Shown: positions 18,181 to 27,420, counted from the first letter of the stretch. The stretch: DNA of 64,000 nt from Nocardia sp. NBC_00403 (GCF_036046055.1 NZ_CP107939.1:7316001-7380000); one strand, 5' to 3'. Numbers and translations are program-made. The notes: generated from the sequence alone by a model not told the origin.

Positions 18181-18549
18181 TCAGGAGGTGGTTCTGCCGA
18201 ATTCGGCGTCCTCCATGGCCCGGTAGGAAGCCTCGGTCGGAAGGTCGAACGAATCGATGGTGTAGGGCAGTGAGCCCTTGCGCTCCATCTCGTTGCGCAG
18301 TCCTACTCGGGACTTCGCGTGCGCCAGGCGCGCGAGCTTGAGGATCTCGGCGGCCAGCCAGTCGTCACCGTTTTCGAGCGCGTCGTCGGCGACATGCATG
18401 CCGATGATCTCGCCGTCTCTGTCACACGCGACGCCCGCGGTGTGATCGGGATTGAACACCTCGAAGGTCCTGGCCTCGTACGCCGAAGGGTCGAAGTCGT
18501 CCTCGTCCAAATCGAGGTCGTCCACATCAAGGGGGAAATTCTCATTCAT
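18181..18549 (-). CDS. EspH-like ESX secretion-associated protein
   Basis: The 122-residue product has a strongly acidic start (DVDDLDLDEDDFD), followed by a domain whose pattern, D-x-D-G-x-I...AAEILKLARLAHAK, resembles EspH of the ESX-1 locus (Rv3867) and the related YbaB fold. ATG 18549 is chosen: it has GGAGG upstream and overlaps the previous stop codon by four bases (ATGA). EspH-like proteins are cytosolic accessory factors of ESX-1; here the gene sits with EspB-like and YbaB/EspL-like genes, which supports the assignment. The similarity is judged by eye. Confidence 0.7.
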   Translation of the reverse strand: MNENFPLDVDDLDLDEDDFDPSAYEARTFEVFNPDHTAGVACDRDGEIIGMHVADDALENGDDWLAAEILKLARLAHAKSRVGLRNEMERKGSLPYTIDSFDLPTEASYRAMEDAEFGRTTS

Positions 18550-19301
18550 CGGTTGGCCTCCGAACGTCGTTGTGAGGAATGGGATCTGATCGAGTAGTCG
18601 GTGACCGAGCCGACGGGCGGCCCTGCGGATTCGGCGGCATCGGCGTCCAGTCGCTCCGCGAGCGCGGCCCAAGCCTCGTCCCCGATCCGCATCACATGAC
18701 TCAGCGCCCAGAAGCGGGAGCCCAGATACATCTCCCCTGTTCCGTCGACCTCGAGCTCGAGATGGTCGGGGCCTTCAGTGGCCGCGTTGAGGGTGATCGC
18801 GGTGACCGGTGGGCGGGAGTCGTCGACATTGACGATCAATGCGCCGCCACCGGGAATGAAGCTCTGTCGCAATCGGGGGCTGGAACCGATTGCGACATCT
18901 GAGCAGTTGGTGGTGATAGTGACTTCCGGATTGAGCATCAGTTGCAGCGCCCAGGATCGAGCCGCCTGCTCGGGGAAGTCGGCGTTGATCGACATGGCAA
19001 GGGTGGCCGCGAGATCCACGACAAGCAAGGCATCCGCCGTGGTGACACCGACGATCACCAATCGCCTCGCGGTGCCGACCGGATGGGGCAGATCATCGGC
19101 GGCCACTGTTATCACGTCCGAGCCACCACCGGATCCGGCCACGGGATGCGCGACGACAGTTCCGGTGGCCACCTCGACGGTATAGGCGGCAATTATCCCT
19201 GACGCTTGCTCGGCGACACCGGCCAAGCGCACGAGCCCTTCGTCATGCAGCCACCGCACCGTATCGGCGATGGTGACCTCGGGGACGGCGGCGGTCATCA
19301 C
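18546..19301 (-). CDS. uncharacterised ESX-operon protein (251 aa)
   Basis: I do not recognise this family. The 251-residue product starts with what looks like a small winged-helix-like segment (TIADTVRWLHDEGLVRLAG), then alternates hydrophobic strands and short helices. There is no signal peptide and no clear membrane segment. GTG 19301 overlaps the YbaB-like stop (GTGA), and the EspH-like gene overlaps its own stop (ATGA), so all three are translationally coupled. Position between EspL-like and EspH-like genes suggests an accessory or chaperone-like role (an EspG-like function is possible), but no motif proves it. Confidence 0.75.
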   Translation of the reverse strand: MMTAAVPEVTIADTVRWLHDEGLVRLAGVAEQASGIIAAYTVEVATGTVVAHPVAGSGGGSDVITVAADDLPHPVGTARRLVIVGVTTADALLVVDLAATLAMSINADFPEQAARSWALQLMLNPEVTITTNCSDVAIGSSPRLRQSFIPGGGALIVNVDDSRPPVTAITLNAATEGPDHLELEVDGTGEMYLGSRFWALSHVMRIGDEAWAALAERLDADAAESAGPPVGSVTDYSIRSHSSQRRSEANR

Positions 19302-19645
19302 GCCTGGCTCGGCGCGGCGGCGGCCGACACCGATTCCTCGTCGTCGCCCAGCGCGGGCGGGACTTGCATGATCGTCTGATACTGCCGTGCCGCGTCGGCG
19401 GTGCTCTCGCGGATGGCGGCCATGATCTCGGCGGACAACTCGGCGCCGGTGAGGTGGGCCGCGGTACCCGGCGCCAGATACAGGTCGGTCAGCCTGCCCA
19501 TCGCGTCGACCTCGGGGATGACCGCGCCGCTCGGCGAGGGCCGCCTGGCCCGGATATTGTCGATCCGCTCGCGCATGTCGGCGATCTTGTGCCGCAGCTC
19601 GCGCGCGGCGTCCAGCGCGGCCTGCACGTCGGGATGGATAGTCAT
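19298..19645 (-). CDS. YbaB/EbfC family protein, EspL-like
   Basis: The 115-residue product has a coiled N-terminal helix (residues 8-35) and then the YbaB-type strand pattern PEVDAMGRLTDLYLAPG followed by a helix (LSAEIMAAIRESTADAARQ). YbaB-like proteins bind nucleic acid in general bacteria, and in the ESX-1 locus EspL (Rv3880c) is a relative encoded next to espB. Here too it directly follows the EspB-like gene, overlapping its stop by four bases. The family call is good; the precise function in secretion is not settled. Confidence 0.82.
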   Translation of the reverse strand: MTIHPDVQAALDAARELRHKIADMRERIDNIRARRPSPSGAVIPEVDAMGRLTDLYLAPGTAAHLTGAELSAEIMAAIRESTADAARQYQTIMQVPPALGDDEESVSAAAAPSQA

Positions 19646-21153
19646 GCGGTTCCTCCGGATTGGCTTGAATTCTGGTTGCTCGGGCCCGGCGTCGGCGGCG
19701 TCACCGTCGGGGCGATGGTCGGTCGCTCACCGATCACCAGATCCGTGTGCGGCGTGTCGTCGACGTACATCAGGCGATCGGGGTGCCATGCCACCACACG
19801 GTTGCGGTCGCCGCCACCGCCACCGGCGCCGCCCGCGCCGCCCGGCGACATCGGCATGTACGGCATTCCCGCACCGCCCGCTCCCACCCCACGCGCTCCC
19901 GCCGCCCCTGCTCCGCCGCCGAGCGGCTCGATCACCTGAGCGCGTGGAAGTCCGTCCCTTCCGCCGCCTGAGAGGGCTCCCGTGGGCGCGACGGTAGGCA
20001 GCGCCGTGCCCGACATGTTCTTGATCCCGGGGGCCGACGGTATACCGCCGACCGACGCCGCGCTCGGGATGCCACCGCCACCGCCGCTCGGCACCATGCT
20101 GGCCGGGCTCGGAACTCCGAGATCCTCGTAGTCGTCGAGACCGTAATCATCGAGCGGCTGCGAGGTGTCCTGCCCCTGCTGTAATCCGGTCATCCCGCTC
20201 ATCAGAGCAGGCAGCATCGACATGAGTGCATTGGGGTCGCTGCCCTGACCCGAACCGGTCCCGTTGCCGTTGCCTTTACCTTTACCGTCGCCGGAATCGT
20301 CGCCGGAATCGTCACCCTCGGGAACTTTCGAGCCGACCGCCGTGCTGTAACCCGTGATCGTCTCGGCCGAAAGAGCGTTCTGCGCTTGGAACTTGGCCAA
20401 CGCCTCCTCGATCGCAAGCTGATTCTTAGACCGCATCGCGGTGAGCAGCTTCTTACGCGCTGCCATGATCTCCTGCGGCGTCGGGTGCTTGTCCTTCGCC
20501 GTCCGGAACGCGTTCCCGTAGGTGTCGGCGGCGTCGGCCAGCGTGTGCATTTCGCTGCCGAACCGATCAAGCCAACCACGATGCTCGGCTATGTCGGCGG
20601 CCGCGGCGGATCCCACCGGCCGCCAGTGCTGCATGGCCTGCGCGGCTTGGTCGGCGCCTTCGACAGCGTTCGCATGAAAGCTACCCGCGAACTGGCGAAG
20701 CGATTCGGCGAAGCTCGTCGCCCCACCGGGACCAGGGCCCGCGTGCAATTGCTTCGCGAATGTCAGCGGATCGACCGTGCCCCCGCTCGCCGGGAAGGTA
20801 TGCACCGGTGGCCGCCGTAAGCCGAGCGACTCCACCACGGGTACGGGATTGGCGACCTCCTCGGCCCCGGAGCCTCCGATCACCTGGGCCCCGTGCGCAT
20901 CGCCCTTGCTGTACTCGGTCGCCGCGGCCCCGATGTGGTGCGCGGTGTGCTGGAGGTTGTTGAGAACCTGAGCAATTCCGTTGAAGACCTTGGCCGCGTC
21001 GTTGTTGAGCCGCGGCACGTACGAGGCGGAGATCGGGTCGGCGCCCGCGGGCACGACCCACCCCTTGGGCAGCGCCGTCCCGGTCTGCCGCGCCAACTCG
21101 GCAAGCCTCGCCGCGTTACGGACCAGTTCGTCCAGATCGACGTGCATCGCCAT
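19642..21153 (-). CDS. EspB-like ESX secreted protein
   Basis: The 503-residue product has the EspB architecture: an N-terminal PE-like helical hairpin ending in ATEYSKGDA (Y-x-x-x-D, about residue 83), a PPE-like helical part with HWRPVGSAAA in place of the W-x-G turn (about 178) and HPTPQEI matching the REHPTYEDI segment of EspB, then a Gly/Pro-rich processing-type tail and a final VVAWHPDR...IGER element like the C-terminus of EspB. EspB is secreted by ESX-1 and forms heptameric rings. AGGAGA precedes ATG 21153. It is followed by YbaB/EspL-like in the same order as Rv3881c-Rv3880c. Low-complexity D/G/K runs lie around residues 290-310. Confidence 0.85.
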   Translation of the reverse strand: MAMHVDLDELVRNAARLAELARQTGTALPKGWVVPAGADPISASYVPRLNNDAAKVFNGIAQVLNNLQHTAHHIGAAATEYSKGDAHGAQVIGGSGAEEVANPVPVVESLGLRRPPVHTFPASGGTVDPLTFAKQLHAGPGPGGATSFAESLRQFAGSFHANAVEGADQAAQAMQHWRPVGSAAAADIAEHRGWLDRFGSEMHTLADAADTYGNAFRTAKDKHPTPQEIMAARKKLLTAMRSKNQLAIEEALAKFQAQNALSAETITGYSTAVGSKVPEGDDSGDDSGDGKGKGNGNGTGSGQGSDPNALMSMLPALMSGMTGLQQGQDTSQPLDDYGLDDYEDLGVPSPASMVPSGGGGGIPSAASVGGIPSAPGIKNMSGTALPTVAPTGALSGGGRDGLPRAQVIEPLGGGAGAAGARGVGAGGAGMPYMPMSPGGAGGAGGGGGDRNRVVAWHPDRLMYVDDTPHTDLVIGERPTIAPTVTPPTPGPSNQNSSQSGGTA

Positions 21154-21183
21154 CGTTGTCTCCTCTCACCACTTGTTCCGCGA

Positions 21184-23649
21184 TCAGCCCGCGGGCATCG
21201 CGACGACCGGCATCGCCGCGCCCGCGGACTGATCACCCGACATCGGCATGCCGTCGGACATGCTGTCCTCCGCCGATGCGGCCGCACCGATCCCCTGCGG
21301 ATGGGCGAATCCGCTGAACGGACCGAATTCTCCTGTGGTGTCGGCCATCAACGGGGCGAGCTCCGTCAGTTTGCCGTTCACCACGACATCGAGGGAGTCC
21401 TCCGGGCCTCCCAGACCGTCCCCGAACTTGACGACAATCGCTGAGCGACCGTCTTCCCACATGGCAATGTCGCCGGTCTTCAATTCCGGGCCCGGGGTGA
21501 CCCGCGGGCCCACGTGCTTGTCGTCGGTCCACTTGGCCTTCGTGTTCTTGTAGGCGTCCTTGGCACTGGTCGCATCCTTGCTTGCGAACGCGACGTCCAG
21601 GGCCTGGGCAACCGCAAGCGGCACCTTCTGGGTGCGAGTGCGACCGTTTTCCCAGGTGAACGGGTAGAGGATGTTTCCGTCCTGATCCGGTGTGCGACCG
21701 GGAAGGGGACCGCCCGGCGGTACCGGCGTGCCGGTGTTGGGCGGCGGCGTGATGTGCTGCACCGGGGTCGCGGTCGTCGGCGGGGCCGTCGCGGCAGGCT
21801 GCGCGGTGACGGGAGGGGCGGCCGCGGGCGGGTAGGCCATGGCCGGATCGTCTCGGTACCGACCTGGATCGAGGCCATCTTGCAAGCGCTGGTTCCGAGT
21901 AGGATCCATGTTCTCCATCATCCGCTGCTGGAGGACCATGTCCATCATCTGCCTGCCGGCGTCGCTGGCCATGCCGCCCGCACCGGCTCCTGCAAACTGC
22001 GGCGTTTGCGGCATCTGCGGCACATTGGCCTGATTCCTGATGCTGTCGGCCGCGCTGCGGAGCGAGTCGGCGATGTTGTTGGGGTTGCTCGGGCTGTCGG
22101 GGTTGCTCGGGCTGTTGGGGTTGAGCGGACTGTTGGGGTTTTCGGGGTTGAGCGGACTGTTGGGGTTGAGCGGACTGTCGGGGTTGAGCGGACTGTTGGG
22201 GTTGAGCGGATTGTTGGGGTTGAGCGGATTGCCGAGGTTGCCGTAGTTGGGCGGATTCGGTATCAAGCCGGGGTTCTGCTGGCTGCCCTTCAAGGCGGCG
22301 ATCGACTCTTTCATGTCTTTATTCATCGCCGCCCTTTCCTCCGCCTGTTTCGCCTCGAACCCTTTCACCCACTCGTCGAACGTGTTGGCGGTCTTTTCAT
22401 TCTTGCCACTGCCTTCTTCGGTAATATCCTGTATCTCGCGGAACGACTGCTCGAGCATTGACAGGAATCCCAGATCGGTGCCTTTGCTACTTTTGTAGAC
22501 ATTTGCGTTCATACCCGCTATGAGGGCTGCGATATTTTGCTTTCCATCCGCAGACACTTTGGCGACTTCATCAACCGCATCCTTCAACCCTTTCTGAAGG
22601 TCAGTGTAATACTTAGCCGACTTCGCCAGAGCGTCGGCCGCATTCTGATATTCCTTCCCCGCCGCACTGACCAGCCCTGCGACCTGAGCCTTGGACAGCA
22701 CCGGCGCGGGCGGCAAATTCAGATCCTGCTTGTTCTTGAGGTCACCGAACATGTCGTAAGTGCTGTTGAGGTAGACCGCCACCGAATCTTTCGGGCCAGC
22801 ATGGTACTGCTTGAGCACATCGACCAAATTGGGTGGCTCCAACAGAAATCCCGTGGTCGACGGGTCCGTCTTCGGGAAGTTTTTAGTATCGGGGGCAAAA
22901 GGTTTCTCTGGATAATTTGTTACAAAATCACCGACCCAGATAAAGATGATTTCGGTATTCTCGGGCGGGGGGTCATAAGCATCGCCGCCCAACGGATGCC
23001 AACCCGCTGCGTCGAAAATCCCGTTTAAGGACGCCGCCCCCAGTGCGCGAAGACCGGAGGTACCCCAACCCTCCTTTTGGTTAGTGGCCTTCCCACGGAA
23101 CTGATTCTTCCTGAACTCGAGCTTCTTCTTCAATTTTTCGAGCTCGTCCACCGATTTGGCGGGCATTTTCACCCCAGCCGCCGCTTTCTCCGCAGCTTCG
23201 TCGGCAGCCTTGGCAGCATCGCGTTCGACTTCTTTTGCGGCATATTTCCTACCCGCGTCCGTGAGTCTCCCCCCGCGGGACAACACGGGGTTCGCAGCTT
23301 TTATGGCATCCAATTCAAACTGCCTTAAAGCATGGTCTCCTGCTGCTTCCCTTGCAGTTTTATGCAAGGTCGCGTCCGCCAGGTTACTGGTGTTTGTCGC
23401 CAGACCCTTGGTGACTTTCATCCTATATAGCTTCGCCAAGCCATCGCCCCCAAGACTGCCCGCGGCTCCGAGAATAGCGCCCTCCCCAATTTCCTTCCAA
23501 CCGTGCCCTTGGATGAATTCGCCCAAGGCACCACCCGCCATACCACCGGCTGCACCGCCGAACTTGTTGGGAAACTTCCTCCCGACAGCAAGGCTCACCC
23601 CCAAATCTGCCGCGAAAGCCACCCATGGCGATGCATTCATCCCAAACAT
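21184..23649 (-). CDS. large glycine-zipper ESX-locus protein with LNPNSP repeats (paralogue of 23659-25947)
   Basis: The 821-residue product begins with a glycine-zipper hydrophobic region (GGAAGGMAGGALGEFIQG... GEGAILGAAGSLGGDGLA, about 30-75) able to insert in membranes, then a Lys/Ala-rich coiled region, an EYQNAADALAKSAKYY helix segment, a run of LNPxSP hexapeptides, and a Pro/Ala/Thr-rich linker. A C-terminal globular part (LYPFTWENGRTRTQKV..., GDIAMWEDGRSAIVVKFGDG, EFGPFSGFAHP) is shared with the neighbouring paralogue. No catalytic motif is recognised. It lies nine bases after the paralogue and 30 before the EspB-like gene. I infer a secreted or membrane-active ESX partner. Part of the gene (22.3-23.4 kb) is visibly less GC-rich than its surroundings. 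Confidence 0.8.
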   Translation of the reverse strand: MFGMNASPWVAFAADLGVSLAVGRKFPNKFGGAAGGMAGGALGEFIQGHGWKEIGEGAILGAAGSLGGDGLAKLYRMKVTKGLATNTSNLADATLHKTAREAAGDHALRQFELDAIKAANPVLSRGGRLTDAGRKYAAKEVERDAAKAADEAAEKAAAGVKMPAKSVDELEKLKKKLEFRKNQFRGKATNQKEGWGTSGLRALGAASLNGIFDAAGWHPLGGDAYDPPPENTEIIFIWVGDFVTNYPEKPFAPDTKNFPKTDPSTTGFLLEPPNLVDVLKQYHAGPKDSVAVYLNSTYDMFGDLKNKQDLNLPPAPVLSKAQVAGLVSAAGKEYQNAADALAKSAKYYTDLQKGLKDAVDEVAKVSADGKQNIAALIAGMNANVYKSSKGTDLGFLSMLEQSFREIQDITEEGSGKNEKTANTFDEWVKGFEAKQAEERAAMNKDMKESIAALKGSQQNPGLIPNPPNYGNLGNPLNPNNPLNPNSPLNPDSPLNPNSPLNPENPNSPLNPNSPSNPDSPSNPNNIADSLRSAADSIRNQANVPQMPQTPQFAGAGAGGMASDAGRQMMDMVLQQRMMENMDPTRNQRLQDGLDPGRYRDDPAMAYPPAAAPPVTAQPAATAPPTTATPVQHITPPPNTGTPVPPGGPLPGRTPDQDGNILYPFTWENGRTRTQKVPLAVAQALDVAFASKDATSAKDAYKNTKAKWTDDKHVGPRVTPGPELKTGDIAMWEDGRSAIVVKFGDGLGGPEDSLDVVVNGKLTELAPLMADTTGEFGPFSGFAHPQGIGAAASAEDSMSDGMPMSGDQSAGAAMPVVAMPAG
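22078..22243 (-). repeat. 18-bp tandem repeats encoding LNPNSP-type hexapeptides
   Basis: About nine imperfect copies of an 18-bp unit (GGGGTTGAGCGGACTGTT on the plus strand) encode LNPNSP, LNPDSP, SNPDSP and one longer variant. The copies differ by single bases, so replication slippage is likely. Confidence 0.88.
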
Positions 23650-23658
23650 GAATACCCC

Positions 23659-25947
23659 TTATGCCGGAACTATCATGGAGGCACCAGCCGACGTGTCGAC
23701 GGGCGCAATGGGGGTCGGAACCGCCGCATCGGGGGCGGCGACGGGAATCTCGATACCGACCGGGTGGCGGAACCCGGCAAATGGACCGAACCCGCCTTGT
23801 TTGCCGCTTGCCTCGGAAGCGAAGGGCTTCAGTTCACCATCGATGATCATCTCGAACGTGGAGCTGACGTCGGTCCCGAACACAACAAGGAGCGCCAAGG
23901 TTTCACGCCACGCCTCGACCTCTCCCGGTATCGGGTCGCGCCACGACGCGACGTCGCCGGTCATCAATTGATACGGATCGACCGGCGAGCCGACGGCCTG
24001 ATCCGCGGGCACCGCCGCCGGGGTTTTGGCGTAGGCGTGCCGAGCATCGGTGCCCGCGGCATTGCCGAACGCGGCGTCGAGTGCATGGGCCACCACTGCC
24101 GAGACCCGCTGAGTTCGCCCATCCGGGAAGGTGTAGATCAGGCTGTCGTCCTCGCGGGGAGCCCGTACCGACGCCGCCATCGCGGAAATCGGTGTGGCCG
24201 CCACCCGACCGGGTGAGGCTGCCTGCTGCGGCGTCGAGGCCGCGGCGGGCTGCGACGAGGCCGCCGGCTGGGCAGCTGCCGGAGCGCCCGGCGCTCCCGG
24301 AGCGCCCGGAGCTCCGACAACCTTCTCGCGGTTGTCGCCCTTTCGATCCTCATCACTGTCGTCGGCATCGGAGCGGGGCCCCGCCTTACCGAGGTTGCTC
24401 ATCGCGAGCAGCGCAGGCACGATGTTCGCCATTCCGGAGGTCGGGCTTGCGGACGCGGCAGCGATCGGTGCGGCATCCGGCTGCGCGGCCTGCGACGTGT
24501 CGGGCGAGGCGACCCCGGTCTTGCTCGGAGTGGATTCGCCGCCGTTCGAGGTGCTGGATCCGGCGGTGTCCGCGGCCGCGACGGCGGGTTTGTCGCTCTG
24601 CTCGGTATCCCACTCCCAAGGTTGCGGTGTCGAGCCGTCACCACCGGCACTCACCTGGTTTGGCGATGCCGGGCTACCCAAGACGCCTTGGTTGGTGAGA
24701 TACGGGGTTTGGATCACGCCATTGCCGGGCTTCTCCCCGTCACCGGGCTTCTCCCCATCGCCCGGCTTCTCCCCATCGCCGAGCTTCTCCCCATCGCCCG
24801 GCTTCTCCCCGTCACCGGGCTTCTCCCCATCGCCAGGCTTCTCGTTGCCCACCTCAGCACCGAGCGCTCCGAATACATTCGCCCATCCGGGATTTTCCTC
24901 CGTCCCGTCCCCATTCATCGCGGAGTCCAAACTCATCATCGACGACTCGATTATGGAAATAATGTAATTGTCCTCTGTGAAATCGGCCTCTTTGACGAGG
25001 TGGGAGGTATCCAAAATTCCATCTTGGGCATATTTGGTGATGGCCTCGATATCAAGAGGATGCGTTCCCGCCATTCCATTCGTCGTCGTGAGGAGGGTAT
25101 CCACATTCTTCTTCCCCTCCTCGCACGCCTCGGCTGTCTTGTTGACCACCTTGGCTACGCGAATATCCGCTTCACGCAAAGAAATGTAGTGAGAAGTCAT
25201 CACGTCGACCCGTGTCACATAACTAGCCATATTCGCTGCTGCCGCGCCTTTTACTTGCGTCACCGCAGGCTTCTCTGGAGGTGGCGTATAAGCACCGTTA
25301 CCGAAACTCTGCCAACTTGCGAGATAAGTTTGAGGGAGACCTCGATAATGCCCCTCGGGCATCAGCGATAATATGAGTCCGTCCGGCAGCGCCTTCGGAT
25401 CGGGCATCATCACATGCGACAGGTTCGACGGAGTGTCGCTTGGACTGATATCAATGAGCGGGATCCTGGACAACTTGGGACTGTGGTCGCCGAAATATAG
25501 ATCATATTTCTCGCGCACCATTTGCGGGATATGAGGTATCGAGGATACGGTGTAATGCCCGAATGCGGAGCCGAGGAGGCCGCGCCAGGACCGACGGCCC
25601 AGGGCTGTCAGCGGCTGTTGGGATGCCCGCCAGGCCGACGGTAGCGCGGTTTTGAATGTGCTATGGGTCAGCGCGTGACTCCCACCGCGCGCGCTGGCGC
25701 GAATCGCGGTTCGACCGGCGGATTTGACCATCGTCTTCACGCCGATGCCACCCATGCCACCGCCCATGAGTCCGCCGATTGCTCCATATGCGGCGCCCTC
25801 CAGCATTTTTTTCGGATCCCAGCCACTCTCGAAGCCGGCGACCACACCACCGACCACACCACCGAGCAGTGCCGCGCCGGCCGGGCCGCCGAGCGCGTAT
25901 CCGGCCACGCTGGCCACCGAGGTGATGACATCTCCCCAGAAACCCAT
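23659..25947 (-). CDS. large glycine-zipper ESX-locus protein with KPGDGE repeats
   Basis: The 762-residue product has an N-terminal glycine-zipper segment (ALGGPAGAALLGGVVGGVV and GAIGGLMGGGMGGIG, about 17-75), a middle region with helices, a KPGDGE repeat tract (about residues 370-407), a Ser/Pro/Ala-rich linker and a C-terminal domain (LIYTFPDGRTQRV, GDVASWRDP, GFGPFAGFRHPVG) matching the next gene. Both proteins end in a Pro/Ala/Met-rich tail. The gene follows a 45-residue leader ORF and shares its operator. Central parts are AT-rich for this genome, suggesting acquisition. No known toxin domain is seen; the function is unknown. Confidence 0.8.
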   Translation of the reverse strand: MGFWGDVITSVASVAGYALGGPAGAALLGGVVGGVVAGFESGWDPKKMLEGAAYGAIGGLMGGGMGGIGVKTMVKSAGRTAIRASARGGSHALTHSTFKTALPSAWRASQQPLTALGRRSWRGLLGSAFGHYTVSSIPHIPQMVREKYDLYFGDHSPKLSRIPLIDISPSDTPSNLSHVMMPDPKALPDGLILSLMPEGHYRGLPQTYLASWQSFGNGAYTPPPEKPAVTQVKGAAAANMASYVTRVDVMTSHYISLREADIRVAKVVNKTAEACEEGKKNVDTLLTTTNGMAGTHPLDIEAITKYAQDGILDTSHLVKEADFTEDNYIISIIESSMMSLDSAMNGDGTEENPGWANVFGALGAEVGNEKPGDGEKPGDGEKPGDGEKLGDGEKPGDGEKPGDGEKPGNGVIQTPYLTNQGVLGSPASPNQVSAGGDGSTPQPWEWDTEQSDKPAVAAADTAGSSTSNGGESTPSKTGVASPDTSQAAQPDAAPIAAASASPTSGMANIVPALLAMSNLGKAGPRSDADDSDEDRKGDNREKVVGAPGAPGAPGAPAAAQPAASSQPAAASTPQQAASPGRVAATPISAMAASVRAPREDDSLIYTFPDGRTQRVSAVVAHALDAAFGNAAGTDARHAYAKTPAAVPADQAVGSPVDPYQLMTGDVASWRDPIPGEVEAWRETLALLVVFGTDVSSTFEMIIDGELKPFASEASGKQGGFGPFAGFRHPVGIEIPVAAPDAAVPTPIAPVDTSAGASMIVPA
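24725..24846 (-). repeat. 18-bp tandem repeats encoding KPGDGE
   Basis: About seven copies of an 18-bp unit (CTTCTCCCCATCGCCGGG-like on the plus strand) give KPGDGE hexapeptides, one changed to KLGDGE. It is a second 6-codon repeat in adjacent paralogues with an unrelated sequence. Confidence 0.88.
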
Positions 25948-25955
25948 AGCAGCGA

Positions 25956-26093
25956 CTACCTAACCGACAACGAGCAGCAGCGACCGACACCGCCTACCAC
26001 CACGGTCGGGTCCACATTCGGCTCGATAGCGCCACTACTCGCATCGAGCATCGACCGAACCGGGGCAGGGAATCCAACATCGGCAGTGGTCAT
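25956..26093 (-). CDS. possible 45-residue leader protein
   Basis: The frame from ATG 26093 (GAAGGGAA site nine bases upstream) to 25956 encodes 45 residues: MTTADVGFPAPVRSMLD at the start and VVVGGVGRCCSLSVR at the end. Its stop codon lies eight bases before the start of the glycine-zipper gene, so its end overlaps that gene's ribosome site. An operator copy sits 36 nt upstream of its start, the same spacing range as at other first genes. I do not recognise a family. It may be a real small operon leader gene or only a fortuitous frame. Confidence 0.42.
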   Translation of the reverse strand: MTTADVGFPAPVRSMLDASSGAIEPNVDPTVVVGGVGRCCSLSVR

Positions 26094-26129
26094 GGGCTCA
26101 TTTCCCTTCGACGCACTCATTGTCGAGGA

Positions 26130-26145
26130 TTCCCACCGATGGGAA
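26130..26145. promoter_or_regulatory. 16-bp palindromic operator, site 7 (divergent region)
   Basis: TTCCCACCGATGGGAA lies between the glycine-zipper/EspB-like operon (182 nt before 25947, 36 nt before the small ORF) and the divergent NlpC/P60 gene (196 nt before ATG 26342). Confidence 0.75.
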
Positions 26146-26341
26146 CCACGGTCCTGGTCACGCGGTTCAAGATGGTTCTGGTACCGCGTGCGCTGAGGTG
26201 CGCGAATCACCATGGCCGCCACACCGTTCCAGCCACCGGTGATCGACGTAGGAGGAAATACCGGATGCGCCTCCGTCGCCTGCTGACTCTGGCACAGCCG
26301 AGTGCTATTGCCTGCCTACCGCGGGTGCTGAGGGGGGTGTC

Positions 26342-27420
26342 ATGACAAGTACGGAGTTGCCGCAGGGGGCCGATTTCGAGGTCGACGACGCGGGCGACGG
26401 CGATGGTGAGTCGACCGGTCCCGTCACACCGTGGTCGGATCGACCAGGGCACAAGCAGGGACGACCCCGATTAGGAGCCCCGATACCGCCCGGAGCGCCG
26501 ACATCGCCGGTCCAGCCCGGGGTGGGCAACCCATCGGGTCGCAACGAGACACCGCTGAGTGCGCCGGGCCAGCAGAAGGCCGGTCCGACACCTGGAGCGA
26601 GTGCGCCGGGTTCGTCCGCTGCGGTACCGCCTGCTCAGCCTGTGCCTGCTCAGCCGGTACCGTCTGCGCCTGCGGCGGTGGCGCCGAGTCCGCCGGTCCA
26701 GCAGGCTCCGGTCGCGCCACCGGTCGGACGTGCAACCCGTCATGAGGAGCCGGAACCTCCTGCGCCGCTGATAGACCCGGACATGCTCGCGGCGGTCCTG
26801 CCCGCGGCGGCGACGGCGGGGACGATGGCGATGGCCACCCTGCCGATGATCGCCTCCGCCCTGGCGGGCCTGGGCGGCGGCGGCCAAGGCGCCAACGGTG
26901 GTGGGGATGGTGGCGGTGAAACCACCGACAGTGGACTGTCCCCCGAATCCGAACGTGCACTGAAGGTCCTCGAGCTACTCGCCGAGGTCTACGGCAAGGG
27001 CGAGGCGACCAGCCCCGAAGTCAAAGCCATCCGCAAAGAACTCGGCGTAAACCCCGGCAAGGGCGAAACCGCCAACGCTGTCAGAGCCCGCCAAATGTTC
27101 CAGCGCAACGCCGCCACCGCGTTCGAGAACGTCGACAACCAATTCTTCCGCTACATCACCGGCCTCGCGGGCAACAACAAAGTCGACAAGAAGGCAGTCC
27201 TCGCGTTGCTCCGCGAAGTCAATGTCGCACTCGCCCAGCTGGGTCCGCAGGCCTACACCAAGCAAGGCCAGCAAAAGGTCCGCCAAATCCTCACCGCCGC
27301 ATTACAAAAAGCCCACACGGTCGTCTCCGCTGGGCAATCCAACTCGAACGACGCTGCCAACGCCATCAACCAGCTGACCAACCTATATCTCTACAACATC
27401 TCGGGCCAGAACTACACACC
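26342..27420 (+). repeat. left arm of inverted module repeat
   Basis: This segment is homologous to 29460-30607 in inverted orientation. The outer part has diverged, but 26677-26983 is identical over 307 bp to the complement of 29954-30260, and 27144-27273 is identical over 130 bp to its partner. Perfect blocks inside diverged flanks indicate recent recombination or gene conversion. Confidence 0.92.

Noticed and set aside
22078..22243. Repeat array considered as a CRISPR
   Set aside because: The 18-bp units are contiguous, in frame and coding, without spacers.
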